A stretch of DNA of 64,000 nt. It comes from Pseudoalteromonas carrageenovora IAM 12662. GTDB lineage: Bacteria > Pseudomonadota > Gammaproteobacteria > Enterobacterales > Alteromonadaceae. Below, in pieces: positions 48,205-58,967 of the stretch. A model generated the notes under the pieces. That model did no database searches. It had not been told where the DNA came from and saw nothing but the letters and a program-made list of their open reading frames with translations. The stretch is taken from the NCBI RefSeq assembly GCF_900239935.1, contig NZ_LT965929.1:597001-661000 (forward strand). The letters run 5' to 3'. The first letter of the stretch is position 1, and the number at the start of each line of letters is the position of its first letter. Both the position numbers and the translations under genes were made by a program.

Positions 48205-49428
48205 TTAGCCAGTTAATACTTGGCTGTGTACTTGCTCGTTTAATACAACAACTTCAGCTCGTTTGAAAAAGTTAAAGTCGGTTGCTGTAGCCAGTGTGTA
48301 TGCGCCCATCATACGGCTGATAATTAAATCGCCGTTGTTTAGTTTTGGTAACATAATCGAGTCACTCACTACGTCTATGCTGTCGCATGTTGGGCCAGCA
48401 AGTACAGACTCAAAACGCTCGCCTTCTTGTTTAGCACTGTCGATAGGGTATGCTGCTTCGTCAAACATTAAGCCGCTGAAAGACCCGTAAATACCGTCAT
48501 CTAAGTAATACCACGTTTTACCTTCGCGCTGCGCTTGGCCCATAACTGAGGCTACGCTAGTTACGCTACTTGCTACAATAAAACGACCCGGCTCTGCAAT
48601 AATTTGCATTGTTTCAGGTAATTGCGCTAAAGCTACGTTTATTGGTGCACAAAAAACGTCAATTGGTAGTACATCTACGCTGTATGGCACAGGAAAACCA
48701 CCACCAATATCGAGTGTGCTAAGTGCTGGTAAACCAAGCTCACTGACTTTGGTAATTACTTTTGCACACGCATTAATTGCTTCAACGTATTTAGTTGGGT
48801 TTGGTGATTGCGAGCCAACATGAAACGATAACCCTTTTATACGAATGCCTAGTTGCTGTGCGTAGCTAATAATGTCAATTGCAACATCAGGGCTGCAGCC
48901 AAACTTTTTAGATAAATCTGCAAATGCATCTTTGTTACGAAAGCTCAAGCGCACTAAAATTTCAGCTTGATCTTTGTAGGCAATAAACTTTTCAAGCTCG
49001 TTTATGTTATCAACAACAAACACTGTGCAGCCATACGCTAGCGCATCGCGAATATCACTGTCGCGCTTAATAGGGTGAGTGTGAATAGTACGCTCACTTG
49101 GCACACCTTGGCTTGCCACTAAATCAACTTCACCACTTGTTGCTAAATCAAAGCTTGCACCTTCTTCAAGTAAAGTGCGTACAACAGCGGCTAAAGGCAG
49201 TGGTTTTAATGCAAAGTGTAAAACAACGCCTGGTAGTGCATTTTTAAGCGCGTGGTATTGGCGACGAATAGCTTCGCAGTCAAGGACCATAAGTGGTGCG
49301 CCAAATTGTGCTGCAAGTTGTTCAATGTGCGTGTTGGTCGGTTGTACATAATCAAATGCTTGATTTGCAGCAACCGCTGCTGCAGGTACTTTAGTTACGG
49401 TGTCTTTTAGTTGAGTTGATAAAGTCAT
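48205..49428 (-). CDS. alanine racemase-fold (type III) ornithine/lysine decarboxylase
   Basis: A 407-aa PLP enzyme. The PLP Lys is in VVLHFALKPLPL, followed by GASFDLATSGEVDLV and SFHVGSQ; the Gly-rich phosphate site is LDIGGGFP, with EPGRFIV after it; and the substrate loop is LAGPTCDSID with its Cys. The layout matches eukaryote-like ornithine decarboxylases and bacterial L/ODC rather than diaminopimelate decarboxylase. Product would be putrescine or cadaverine. ATG 49428 is chosen because upstream residues do not fit the family. The leader of about 270 bp shows no clear control element. Confidence 0.85.
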   Translation of the reverse strand: MTLSTQLKDTVTKVPAAAVAANQAFDYVQPTNTHIEQLAAQFGAPLMVLDCEAIRRQYHALKNALPGVVLHFALKPLPLAAVVRTLLEEGASFDLATSGEVDLVASQGVPSERTIHTHPIKRDSDIRDALAYGCTVFVVDNINELEKFIAYKDQAEILVRLSFRNKDAFADLSKKFGCSPDVAIDIISYAQQLGIRIKGLSFHVGSQSPNPTKYVEAINACAKVITKVSELGLPALSTLDIGGGFPVPYSVDVLPIDVFCAPINVALAQLPETMQIIAEPGRFIVASSVTSVASVMGQAQREGKTWYYLDDGIYGSFSGLMFDEAAYPIDSAKQEGERFESVLAGPTCDSIDVVSDSIMLPKLNNGDLIISRMMGAYTLATATDFNFFKRAEVVVLNEQVHSQVLTG

Positions 49429-49699
49429 TATATTTTCCGAGTCAATTAAGCAACCGCTCGGGTTATGGTTATCCACAAGTCGGTTGAGTGAGATCAAGAG
49501 TGCTTACGCACAGTCAAATTCACTCTTGGATAGTTGCTCTATCGCCTTGCTACAAACAGGGTTTGTAATGTGCTCGGATTGGCTATCATCAAGAAGCGGC
49601 GAGATAATAAAACGAGTTTTTAATCAGTGCAATAAAAATTTTAATAAAAATAAAATTATTTTATTATCTATAAATATCAGCGGGTTAAGTTAATTCGAA

Positions 49700-50539
49700 T
49701 TATTTATCTTGACGATTAATTTTACTAATCTTTGGGGGGATAACGAACATTTGTTTGTGAGCAAGCATGATTTTACTCGAGGTGTCAGCGCTATAAGAGT
49801 GCTGAGGTTGCTGGCGTAGATAATTATAAATTGCCGGGGTTTTCATCAAGTGATTTAAGGCTTGAATGACTTTACTGCCCTGCGAAGTTTTACTACATGC
49901 AAAGTAGCCATTAACATACTCTGGGTATTCAGCTATTGCTCGGCTACCTATTTTTTTTAACTGCTCGTCGCTAAATGTTTCTTGAATATTTATTTCATAA
50001 TCAATAATCATATCGATTCTTTTATGTATAAGTAAGTTTGGTAGTTGCGAGCTTGTATCTTCACTGCTAATTGATGCAACTTGGTCTTTATATTTTTTTA
50101 ATATGGGCTCAAGTTCTTTATAGCTAGCGCCTGAATCAATACCTAAGGTGTGGTTTTTCTCAAGTAACTCTAAAACTGAAACTCGTTTGGGCAGATTGCC
50201 CAAAAAGCTTTTAAATGCATAAACTTTTCTTTGCTCATAAACCGTTGTAGGGAGCTCTGAAAATATAATATGCTGTTCGCGCTCTGGTGTTTTAATTAAG
50301 TCGTAGCTGCAAACGGGTTCGTTAGTTGTAAGGCGCTTAATAAGGCGCGCTTGGTTGGTCCACTGTAACTTAGTAGTAAAAGCATGGCTTAAAAGGCGAT
50401 TAAATGTTTCATCTGAATTTAAAAACCCATCAGAAGCGGCATTAGCCCGAGAAAGTAATGTAATAGGCTCATCTGCAACACTCATTTTTGATACGAGCAA
50501 CAGGAGAATAATTAGAGAGGTTTTAAATATATTCGTCAT
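49700..50539 (-). CDS. periplasmic solute-binding-like protein (SBP family 3/TIGR02285 type)
   Basis: A 279-aa protein with signal peptide (cleavage after KMSVA, about residue 22). It has a two-lobe binding fold without the usual transporter genes nearby: a CSYDLIKTPEREQHIIFSE segment, SGASYKELEPIL, and the C-terminal KVIQALNHLMKTPAIYNYL. Such orphans may be sensors or chemotaxis ligands. Function unknown. Confidence 0.75.
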   Translation of the reverse strand: MTNIFKTSLIILLLLVSKMSVADEPITLLSRANAASDGFLNSDETFNRLLSHAFTTKLQWTNQARLIKRLTTNEPVCSYDLIKTPEREQHIIFSELPTTVYEQRKVYAFKSFLGNLPKRVSVLELLEKNHTLGIDSGASYKELEPILKKYKDQVASISSEDTSSQLPNLLIHKRIDMIIDYEINIQETFSDEQLKKIGSRAIAEYPEYVNGYFACSKTSQGSKVIQALNHLMKTPAIYNYLRQQPQHSYSADTSSKIMLAHKQMFVIPPKISKINRQDK

Positions 50540-50576
50540 AGCCCTTAGTGTAATTGTTCTAGAATAAAATTGTTAT

Positions 50577-50602
50577 AAAAAAAGCCCAAGAGGGCTTTTT
50601 TT
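50577..50602 (-). terminator. terminator at the end of the ast operon
   Basis: Arms AAAAAGCCC and GGGCTTTTT with loop AAGA; A-rich left and T-rich right sides allow either direction. Confidence 0.85.
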
Positions 50603-50629
50603 ACGTCGAAAACTCAACCACTGCGAGTA

Positions 50630-51433
50630 TTAGCGTACGTTGGTACTTTCAAATATTTTATCAGCAGACGCTGCGACAAAGCCTGTGTAAAGCTCGCCAT
50701 CGGCTTTAGGATATCTAATTGCAAACTCATAAAAACAACTAGGAATGCGTAACTCGCCATCACTGAACATAACGGCGTAATCATCAGCAAGTGTTGATGA
50801 TTGCTCTAGTAACACCTCAGGTGAGCCTTTTACTTCGCCGCCTGATGTATTAAGCGCAAAGCCTGCATCTTTAAGCGCCTGGTTAACATCATGAATGTTA
50901 TCAAACTTGGCAAGCATATTAATATTTACAGTAAAATGATTGGCACGATAGCCCCATGCTGACATCCACGCGGCATATTCGCTTTCTGCTAATAACTGCT
51001 TGTAGGTTTCACCGCTTACTTGCCAATGTGTACCTGAATATAAAAAGTTATCAGCCGTTACAGCACTTTCATCAATTTGATTTACCATATCGGTAACAAT
51101 AGCTTGTAACTCTGGCGAGCACTTTTCTACTAATAACTCAGAAATAAATACTTTAGGTTGATTAGGATCGCTGTGTTCGTAGTGTTTAGCGTATAGCTTT
51201 TTAGCTTCAAAGTGGTATTCGCCGCACTCTGTGTAACCTAACGCTAAAAAGTGTGCTGCTAGTTTTTCAAGGCCTACTTTTTCTATATTGAACGTACGTA
51301 ACGCAATATGATCGTTAATTATGTCGTCTTTTTGGGTTGAACCTAAAAGGTCATGAATTTTATCTGCCGATGGCGTAACTGCTAAATAGTTATCCCATAG
51401 GTTTTCAAATAATGTATTTACGTTGGTATGCAT
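50630..51433 (-). CDS. DUF1338 Fe(II)-dependent dioxygenase/decarboxylase-like protein
   Basis: A 267-aa protein of the DUF1338 family, whose characterised member HglS converts 2-oxoadipate to D-2-hydroxyglutarate with Fe(II) and O2. The three metal ligands appear conserved: His in NDHIALRTF (about 42), His in RANHFTVNINML (about 165), and Glu in SCFYEFAIRYP (about 235). It is shorter than the 460-aa HglS. It is the last gene of the ast operon, 22 bp after astD, which suggests a role in arginine catabolism that is not described in the E. coli pathway. Confidence 0.8.
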   Translation of the reverse strand: MHTNVNTLFENLWDNYLAVTPSADKIHDLLGSTQKDDIINDHIALRTFNIEKVGLEKLAAHFLALGYTECGEYHFEAKKLYAKHYEHSDPNQPKVFISELLVEKCSPELQAIVTDMVNQIDESAVTADNFLYSGTHWQVSGETYKQLLAESEYAAWMSAWGYRANHFTVNINMLAKFDNIHDVNQALKDAGFALNTSGGEVKGSPEVLLEQSSTLADDYAVMFSDGELRIPSCFYEFAIRYPKADGELYTGFVAASADKIFESTNVR

Positions 51434-51455
51434 GTTAAATCCTTAAAAATGGGTA

Positions 51456-52922
51456 TTATTCTATTACTAAGCCAGGTGCTAAAGTTTGCGGTAAATTCAC
51501 TTTTTCTGATTCAACCGACGCAACAGGGTAAGCGCAGTAATCTGCCGCATAATATGCGCTAGCACGGTGATTACCACTTGCACCAATACCACCAAACGGC
51601 GCAGCACTAGAGGCACCCGTAATAGGGCGGTTCCAATTGACAATGCCAGCACGAATGCGCTTTAAAAAGTGGCTGTAATCATCTTCATTATCGCTAAGTA
51701 AGCCTGCTGATAAACCAAAGCTGGTGTTATTAGCCTCTGCTATTGCGCTGTCAAAGTCGTTGTAGCGATACACTTTAATGAGCGGGCCAAAGTGTTCTTC
51801 ATCGGCCATGTTGGTAATGTTAGTTACATCAATAATACCTGGGCTTACAAACCCAGTGCCTGCTTTTAGCTGCTTAAGCTCAACGAGTATTTCGCCGCCG
51901 CTTTCTACTAATTCTTTTTGCGCAGCAACCATACCAAGGGCTGCTCTTTCGCTTATCATTGCACCCATAAATGGCTGGTCAGTTGCAAAACTGTCGTGAA
52001 CAACAATGTTTTTAGTTGCGCTAATAAGTTTTTTTAAAATAGCATCGCCATTGAGCGATTTTTCAATAAACACGCGGCGTGCACAAGTACAGCGCTGCCC
52101 AGAAGTAATAAAGCCCGATTGAATAATATCGTGCACTGCAGCGCTTACATCGGCTACATCTTTAACGATTAATGGGTTATTACCGCCCATTTCAAGCGCT
52201 AATATTTTACCTGGGTGGCCTGCAAACTGTTTATGTAATAAATGGCCGGTGTTTGAGCTGCCGGTAAAAAATAAGCCGTCTATGTTTTGATGCGAAGCAA
52301 GTGCTTTACCTGTTTCTACTTCACCTTGCACTAGGTTAATAACACCTGCTGGTAAGCCTGCTTTTAACCAAAGTGATAAAGTAAATTCAGCAACGTGAGG
52401 GGTTAACTCAGACGGTTTAAATACCACGGTGTTACCCGCTAAAATAGCCGGTACGATATGACCATTAGGTAAATGCCCAGGAAAGTTATACGGACCAAAT
52501 ATAGCCACAACGCCGTGTGGTTTATGGCGTATAAAGGCTTTAGCACCCGGCATTGGGTTTTCAGTGGTGCCGGTACGCTCGTTGTACGCTTTAATCGAAA
52601 TGGCCACTTTACCTGTCATAGCGCCTACTTCTGTGCGTGTTTCCCAAAGAGGCTTGCCAGTTTCACGCGCTATAATGGCTGCAAATTCTTCGCTGTGCTC
52701 TTTTAATTGCGCTACAAAGTTTTCAAGTATGGTAATACGCGACTCAATTGGCGTATCTGCCCATTGTACTTGTGCGGCTCTAGCTGCATTAATTGCAGAA
52801 TCTACTTGCTCGGCATTTGCGCCATTACCTTGCCACACAATTTCGCCGTTACTTGGGTTAATAGAGTTAAAAACGGGGCCTTGACCTGTATGCCATTGGT
52901 TATTTATAAGGTGTGTGTTCAT
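51456..52922 (-). CDS. astD: succinylglutamate-semialdehyde dehydrogenase
   Basis: A 488-aa NAD-dependent aldehyde dehydrogenase, fourth step of the arginine succinyltransferase pathway. Features: [33 protein letters not shown], the base Glu in [12 protein letters not shown], and the nucleophile Cys in [18 protein letters not shown] 52922 ([10 protein letters not shown]) is the family-like start; a longer frame would run into astA. Confidence 0.93.
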   Translation of the reverse strand: MNTHLINNQWHTGQGPVFNSINPSNGEIVWQGNGANAEQVDSAINAARAAQVQWADTPIESRITILENFVAQLKEHSEEFAAIIARETGKPLWETRTEVGAMTGKVAISIKAYNERTGTTENPMPGAKAFIRHKPHGVVAIFGPYNFPGHLPNGHIVPAILAGNTVVFKPSELTPHVAEFTLSLWLKAGLPAGVINLVQGEVETGKALASHQNIDGLFFTGSSNTGHLLHKQFAGHPGKILALEMGGNNPLIVKDVADVSAAVHDIIQSGFITSGQRCTCARRVFIEKSLNGDAILKKLISATKNIVVHDSFATDQPFMGAMISERAALGMVAAQKELVESGGEILVELKQLKAGTGFVSPGIIDVTNITNMADEEHFGPLIKVYRYNDFDSAIAEANNTSFGLSAGLLSDNEDDYSHFLKRIRAGIVNWNRPITGASSAAPFGGIGASGNHRASAYYAADYCAYPVASVESEKVNLPQTLAPGLVIE

Positions 52923-52929
52923 ATTTGTT

Positions 52930-53964
52930 TTACAGGCGGAAAAAACGCGCTGCATCTCCTTGGGATAGATTAAGGGCATCAGCCACTTCTTGGCTTATTA
53001 CTAATGTGTGTTTTGCATGATTGTAGTGAGCGTGCTGGGTAAATGTAGCTCTAAACCCACTTACACCTTGGTTGCAAACGGCAAGTGTATCTGAGCTGTG
53101 CTGGCTAATATGTTCCAGCTCGCCAATTGTAATAGGGCATACTTGAGACTCACGAATACTGCGAATATTACCAAGTTTTGCTTCTACCGTTGGGCCCGCA
53201 TCAAACAAATCAACATAGCCACGATGCTCAAAACCTTCTTTTTCAAGCAGTTTGAGCGCCGGTTTTGTTTTGTCATGCACATGGCCAATAACTGCTTGGG
53301 CTTTTTTACTCAGTAAGTTGACGTAAATAGGGTATTTAGGCATTAACTCACTAATAAACACTTTATCGCCAAGCCCCACTAAGTGATCAGCCTTGGGAAA
53401 CTCAATACTAAAAAAGTGCTCTTGCAACCACTGCCAAAACGGTGAGTGACCATCTTCGTCGCTTACGCCACGCATTTCAGCAATCACGGTATCGGCAAAA
53501 CGCTCGCTGTGCTGCGCCATAAATAAAAAGCGTGAGCGTGATAAAAATCGACCGGTTAAACCTTTGCGGTTGTTTTCGCGCAAAAACAAAGTACATATTT
53601 CAGAGCATCCGGTGTAATCGTTACACATGCTTAAAATATCAACGGTGTTATAAACATTAAGTGTAGGTGAGTGGTGTACTGTTTTACCTAAATGGTAATG
53701 GTACAAAGGCACAGATAAGCCAACAGCGGCTTCTATGGCGGTAGTACCAATGACTTCACCTGTTTCGCTATCTTCTAAAACAAATAAGTAGCTTTCATCG
53801 AGTGGCTGATTGATATTTTTAGCAAAGCTTTTTTCGGCGCGGTCTATTTTGTCTTTTAATTGCTCATCATCTACAGGCAGTGAGGTAAACCCATGGCCTG
53901 ACTCGATTGCAATTTGCTTAAGTGCAGCAAAGTCATCAGTGGTAATAGGACGTAATACTTGCAT
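52930..53964 (-). CDS. astA: arginine N-succinyltransferase
   Basis: A 344-aa enzyme that transfers succinyl from succinyl-CoA to arginine, first step of the AST pathway. Family blocks: [57 protein letters not shown]-like [10 protein letters not shown], and [10 protein letters not shown] near the C-terminus. Lies between astC and astD. Confidence 0.95.
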   Translation of the reverse strand: MQVLRPITTDDFAALKQIAIESGHGFTSLPVDDEQLKDKIDRAEKSFAKNINQPLDESYLFVLEDSETGEVIGTTAIEAAVGLSVPLYHYHLGKTVHHSPTLNVYNTVDILSMCNDYTGCSEICTLFLRENNRKGLTGRFLSRSRFLFMAQHSERFADTVIAEMRGVSDEDGHSPFWQWLQEHFFSIEFPKADHLVGLGDKVFISELMPKYPIYVNLLSKKAQAVIGHVHDKTKPALKLLEKEGFEHRGYVDLFDAGPTVEAKLGNIRSIRESQVCPITIGELEHISQHSSDTLAVCNQGVSGFRATFTQHAHYNHAKHTLVISQEVADALNLSQGDAARFFRL

Positions 53965-54009
53965 TTATTACTTGCTCCAACAGCGCGCCCTGAGGCGCGC
54001 TTAATTAAG

Positions 54010-55224
<1,215 letters not shown>

Positions 55225-55241
55225 CTAAAAATTGTGAATAT

Positions 55242-55255
55242 TGAATAAAAATTAG
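55242..55255. promoter_or_regulatory. ARG-box-like site before astC
   Basis: TGAATAAAAATTAG agrees with the ArgR consensus TGAATWWWWATTCA at 12 of 14 positions, and another TGAAT half-site lies just before it at 55235-55239. ArgR control of ast genes is known in several gammaproteobacteria. Confidence 0.4.
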
Positions 55256-55397
55256 CAAAATAAAAACGTTAGCGTTTTCTCAGCTAGATAATTTTTGTTA
55301 TTGGTGGTTATTATCGAAGGTTACAGGTTAAATTTGCAGTGCTATTTTGTGAAAAATGATTACAATAAAAGTCAAAATAACGAAATTAATAAGCAAT

Positions 55398-55826
55398 ATG
55401 ATAACTCCACAAGATGAAAAGCTACTTTCAATTTTAAAAACCAATGCGCGTGCAAGTATCTCTGACCTAGCGCGTATGCTTAATCTATCGCGTTCTACTG
55501 TGCAAAGCCGTATGTTAAAGCTTGAAGAAACCGGTGTTATAAAAGGGTATAGCGTAGATTACGGTGAAGACTATTTAAGCAGTATGGTTTCGGCTCATGT
55601 ATCTATAAAGGTGATGCAAAAACTCACAACCAAAACCAATTTAGAGCTTAAACAAATCGATGCTATTTCTCAGCTTTATGCAATAAGCGGTGAGTTTGAC
55701 TTAATTGCTGTTGTACAAGCGCAAAACTTAGAAAAATTAAGCCACCTACTTGATGATATTGGTAATTTAGATGGCGTAGAGCGCACAACCTCGTCAGTAA
55801 TTTTGGAAACTAAATTTAAACGATAG
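55398..55826 (+). CDS. AsnC/Lrp-family regulator
   Basis: A 142-aa regulator divergent from the ast operon. It has the N-terminal helix-turn-helix (ISDLARMLNLSRSTVQSRMLKLEETGVIKGY) and the C-terminal RAM ligand domain (SAHVSIKVMQKLTTK, AISGEFDLIAVVQA). Likely controls ast genes in response to an amino acid. The ATG 55398 (MITPQDEKLL) fits the family; the longer frame from 55356 adds unlikely residues. The stop codon TAG is formed at the edge of MITE copy 3. Confidence 0.9.
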   Translation: MITPQDEKLLSILKTNARASISDLARMLNLSRSTVQSRMLKLEETGVIKGYSVDYGEDYLSSMVSAHVSIKVMQKLTTKTNLELKQIDAISQLYAISGEFDLIAVVQAQNLEKLSHLLDDIGNLDGVERTTSSVILETKFKR

Positions 55827-56027
55827 GGCGTGTTGATCTTTGCGGATTGAAACTTGTTCAATCCAAGGAAGATTAAATCGCGGAGCGACGTTTGTAACCT
55901 AGTGGGCTCGGTAACTGCTCCCGCGTTATCGCCTATTTATGGGGTGTAAACACACTACATAGGCTCTGGCTTGCTTAAAAAACAAATATACTGCTGCAAA
56001 ATCCCCCACCAAAGGTCAACACGCCCT
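55825..56027. mobile_element. MITE copy 3 (inverted, internally deleted)
   Basis: About 203 bp with perfect terminal repeats AGGGCGTGTTGA and its complement TCAACACGCCCT, flanked by TA on both sides. Internally it is the reverse complement of copies 1 and 2 but shorter. It directly abuts the stop codon of the AsnC gene. Confidence 0.88.
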
Positions 56028-56167
56028 AGCAATTGTTGTAATTATAATTAATTCCAAAATAAAATTGTTAGCCTTTGATTCTATAGCTATATTTTATTTT
56101 TAAATTATGCATTATTCGTATGCCTAACTATACTTTTTTTAATTTTTGCAATTATTAGCAATGGATT

Positions 56168-57337
56168 ATGCCTGCATACTTTTTTTTTATGTTACTTGGA
56201 TTGTCTGAGCCATTAAAGTTTGGCTCAAATTTACCGACCACGTCACCCGACAACGCTGTAAATCAAGTACAATGTATTCTATATGAAATGGGTACACCTT
56301 TTAAGCTGCACACTTTACCTTGGCTTCGTGCTCGACGAGAAGTGAAACTTCACCGTTTAGATGGATACTTTACTACTCATTTAACGCCAGAAATGAAAGC
56401 ATATGGAAAAATAACATCACCTGTTTTTTTAGAGAAGTGGTATTGGTTTACTCATCCAGATAGCGTTAATAAACCTGAAGAAAAAATACATTATGGTGCT
56501 GTAAGAGGAAGCTACCAAGCTAATTGGCTTAAATCTCAAAATATTCAGGTGCAAGTTGAAGTTAACTCTATAGAGGAAATAATCAAAATTTTACACCATC
56601 AAAGAGTAGACAGAATATTACTTGATTTAGATGATTTTGAGCATGTAACTTCACGTTTAGAAATAGATCAATCAGCTTACAGCAAAGAGTTTTTTCGGTA
56701 TGTACCGCTAGGCTTGTTTGCTTCTAATTCTTTAATTAAACGCTTTCCTAATTTTATGAGTCAATTTGACGATAATCTTGCAACGTGCTCTCAAACTCCC
56801 TTTTCTTTATCAAAAAGCGAAAAAGATCACGTTTTAGGCTTTATATATAATCAAGCTAAAGCGTTAGCAGCGCAGGCAAGTTTAACAGAGCAAACTCTCA
56901 TTAGTAACAGTTTGCCATTGAGCGAAGATGAGCTGATTAAAGCTGATAAGCAATGGCAAACAGAGGTGAAAAATGAGCAAGCCAAGTTAGGTAAATTAAT
57001 GCTCGATAAAGCGTTATCTCAAAAGCTAAATGAATGGCAATCTCAATTTAATGGAAGAGTGACCGAGGTAATTCTTACGGATAACCAAGGTAAAAATGTA
57101 GCTATAAGTAAATTAACCTCTGATTACTGGCAAGGTGATGAAGATAAGTTCAATAAAGTATTCACGCTTATAGATGACTATTATTTTGATAATGTTGAAT
57201 ATGATGCATCTACCCATCACTTTCAAGTACAGCTAAGTATACCTGTATTTAATGAGCACTATAATCACATCGGGGTATTAATAATTGGTATTGATGTAGA
57301 AAAGGCCCTGCGTTTAAACGCTAGCTTAAGACGCTGA
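56168..57337 (+). CDS. periplasmic protein: solute-binding domain fused to Cache-like domain
   Basis: A 389-aa protein with a very short hydrophobic start (MPAYFFFMLLGLS). Residues about 14-230 look like a TIGR02285/SBP family 3 binding domain (EPLKFGSNLPTTSPDNAVNQV, RGSYQANWLK). A helical segment follows. Residues about 270-389 resemble a Cache/PDC sensor domain (VTEVILTDNQGKNVAISKLTSDYWQGDEDKF, FQVQLSIPVFNEHYNHIGVLIIGIDVEKAL). There is no kinase, GGDEF or MCP part after it. A run of nine T at 56180-56188 raises the possibility of a frameshift or a different true start. Confidence 0.7.
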   Translation: MPAYFFFMLLGLSEPLKFGSNLPTTSPDNAVNQVQCILYEMGTPFKLHTLPWLRARREVKLHRLDGYFTTHLTPEMKAYGKITSPVFLEKWYWFTHPDSVNKPEEKIHYGAVRGSYQANWLKSQNIQVQVEVNSIEEIIKILHHQRVDRILLDLDDFEHVTSRLEIDQSAYSKEFFRYVPLGLFASNSLIKRFPNFMSQFDDNLATCSQTPFSLSKSEKDHVLGFIYNQAKALAAQASLTEQTLISNSLPLSEDELIKADKQWQTEVKNEQAKLGKLMLDKALSQKLNEWQSQFNGRVTEVILTDNQGKNVAISKLTSDYWQGDEDKFNKVFTLIDDYYFDNVEYDASTHHFQVQLSIPVFNEHYNHIGVLIIGIDVEKALRLNASLRR

Positions 57338-57344
57338 TTAAGTA

Positions 57345-58277
57345 TTACTTATCAGCGCTTTGAAGGTTAGATACTTTACGTATAACATTTTTAGTGACTT
57401 CATCTAACTTTATAAAATAGGCATTCCCGCCAATGCCTTTAAACTCTTCATCGGTAAATACAATAGTATTGTCATCATAAAAAGTAATAGCCTCTTTTTG
57501 AGTAACTATGCCTAAATCGATACGCGATACATCACCAGAGAAAAACTTATCACCTTTATAGTTTTCAAATAACCAAATACTTGTTGAATCTAAAAGTACT
57601 AGCTTTTTACGATCGGGGCTTAAAGCCGCAGATGTTATCCAGCACAGCTTTTCCATAGTGGTACAAGTTTTAAAAGAATCGATAAGCTGAGCGTCAAAAT
57701 TAGCAGCATGATCGCCAACTTTATAAACATTTGTTATTCCATCAAAAGGTTCGGTGCGGTTTTTCGTGAATAAGTATAAATGACGCCCAAGTGCAACAAA
57801 TGCTTCTAGGTCGTAGTTACGTTGCTCTGGTGTTACTGGGGTACCGTCAAGCTCAGGATAGGTAAATTTTATTATTTCAGCTTCGGTTGTATTGCCTTTA
57901 ATATCGATTGGATTTTCTATTTTATAAATAGTTAGCCATTTGCGTTCGTTTTTATTATTACCAAAGTCACCTAAAAAAAAGTGCCCAAATTTATTTTGGG
58001 TCATGTCTTCCCAATCAATATTTTTAGCATTCGTCACTAAAATTTCTTTAGCAATAGAACCGTCTTTATTTAGTCTATAAAGCTTAGGCTCATCGCCACT
58101 GTCATTAATGGCCCACAAGCGTTGATGCTTATCAAATTCTATGCCTGAGATTTCTTTTAGTTTGGGGTCAACAGAAATCTCTTTTTTACTATATAAGGTG
58201 TATATTGAAGTACCAATAAATGCAGCTACAACTAAAAAAATAATGGCGGTAGTTATTAAAATGCTTTTTTTCAACAT
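57345..58277 (-). CDS. membrane-anchored beta-propeller-like protein (SdiA-regulated type)
   Basis: A 310-aa protein with one N-terminal membrane helix (about 5-30) and a periplasmic repeat region: ISGIEFDKHQRLWAINDSGDEPKLY, NIDWEDMTQ, YDLEAFVALGRHLYLFTKNR, AALSPDRKKLVLLDSTSIWLF, and FTDEEFKGIGGNAYFI. Repeats of this kind build a propeller, as in SdiA-regulated and YjiK-like proteins. Function unknown; a strand-opposed neighbour, not in an operon. Confidence 0.7.
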   Translation of the reverse strand: MLKKSILITTAIIFLVVAAFIGTSIYTLYSKKEISVDPKLKEISGIEFDKHQRLWAINDSGDEPKLYRLNKDGSIAKEILVTNAKNIDWEDMTQNKFGHFFLGDFGNNKNERKWLTIYKIENPIDIKGNTTEAEIIKFTYPELDGTPVTPEQRNYDLEAFVALGRHLYLFTKNRTEPFDGITNVYKVGDHAANFDAQLIDSFKTCTTMEKLCWITSAALSPDRKKLVLLDSTSIWLFENYKGDKFFSGDVSRIDLGIVTQKEAITFYDDNTIVFTDEEFKGIGGNAYFIKLDEVTKNVIRKVSNLQSADK

Positions 58278-58655
58278 GAAATTAATTATATTTCAGAGTA
58301 TTAGGATGCTGTGTATTATCCATGATGAAAGTATATAAAAAAAGAATTTAATACTTTTAATTTTATTTGGATTTAAGTGCCCTAAATATGTGTATATTGG
58401 GTATGTACCAGTTTTGTTGAGTTGGTTTAAATATTGCTCTGTATAAAAGTATCATTTTAAACGTAATATATTAATGATTAATGCACTTTGTTGGTGCGGT
58501 AAAAATAACATTTGCACTGTAATAAAGCGTAAATAAAGTTTTGCTTAACTAACAACACGTTTAATGATTTTGAATGGATTCCACATCGCCCTTTGATGTT
58601 AAATCGGCCCTGTGGCAAAGATTAAATACCCTTAATTGTTTAGTTGGAGCCTGTT
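58278..58655. other. intergenic region before the glycogen operon
   Basis: About 380 bp, AT-rich, no gene. It must hold the operon promoter; I cannot name it with confidence. Confidence 0.5.
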
Positions 58656-58958
58656 ATGTTGAATAAGCGTTTTTTTAAAACAAAAGATGAAGCTGAAGTA
58701 ACTTTTGAATTTTCTCACCCTGAAGCAGAGCAAGTTTGTTTATTAGGTGAATTTACTGATTGGCAACCTGTGCCAATGAAGCTTAATAAAAAACAAGGCG
58801 TTTTTAAATTTAAACAACGCTTACCTGTAGACCAGCAATTTCACTTTCGTTATTTAGTAAATGGAGACATTTGGGATAACGATCATCAAGCCGACGGCTA
58901 TATCGCAAATAATTTTGGTACTGAAAACAGCATAGTAAATACTCAACGCATTAATTAA
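58656..58958 (+). CDS. stand-alone CBM48 glycogen-binding protein
   Basis: A 100-aa protein that is a single isoamylase N-terminal/CBM48 domain: EVTFEFSHPEAEQVCLLGEFTDWQPVPMKL, then FRYLVNGDIWDNDHQADGYI. The Trp of FTDWQP and the Asn/Asp loop resemble AMPK beta-type glycogen-binding domains. It has no enzyme attached and heads the glycogen operon, so it may tether or sense glycogen. ATG 58656 is chosen, with GGAG ten bases upstream; a TTG at 58644 would overlap that site. Confidence 0.88.
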   Translation: MLNKRFFKTKDEAEVTFEFSHPEAEQVCLLGEFTDWQPVPMKLNKKQGVFKFKQRLPVDQQFHFRYLVNGDIWDNDHQADGYIANNFGTENSIVNTQRIN

Positions 58959-58967
58959 GGCGGGTAA

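Noticed and set aside
49539..49589. 16-codon minus-strand frame upstream of the ornithine/lysine decarboxylase, as a possible polyamine-sensing leader peptide
   Set aside because: No ribosome site, and no similarity to known leader peptides such as SpeFL. The 8-bp hairpin nearby (49495-49528) is not enough support.
53982..54001. GC-rich hairpin between astC and astA (arms AGCGCGCC and GGCGCGCT)
   Set aside because: No T tract in the direction of transcription and the operon continues through it. Probably at most an mRNA processing or stability element.
55325..55341. Short stretch AGGTTAAATTTGCAG, like the inner part of the MITE
   Set aside because: Only 15 bases match and no terminal repeat is near; it may be chance in AT-rich DNA.
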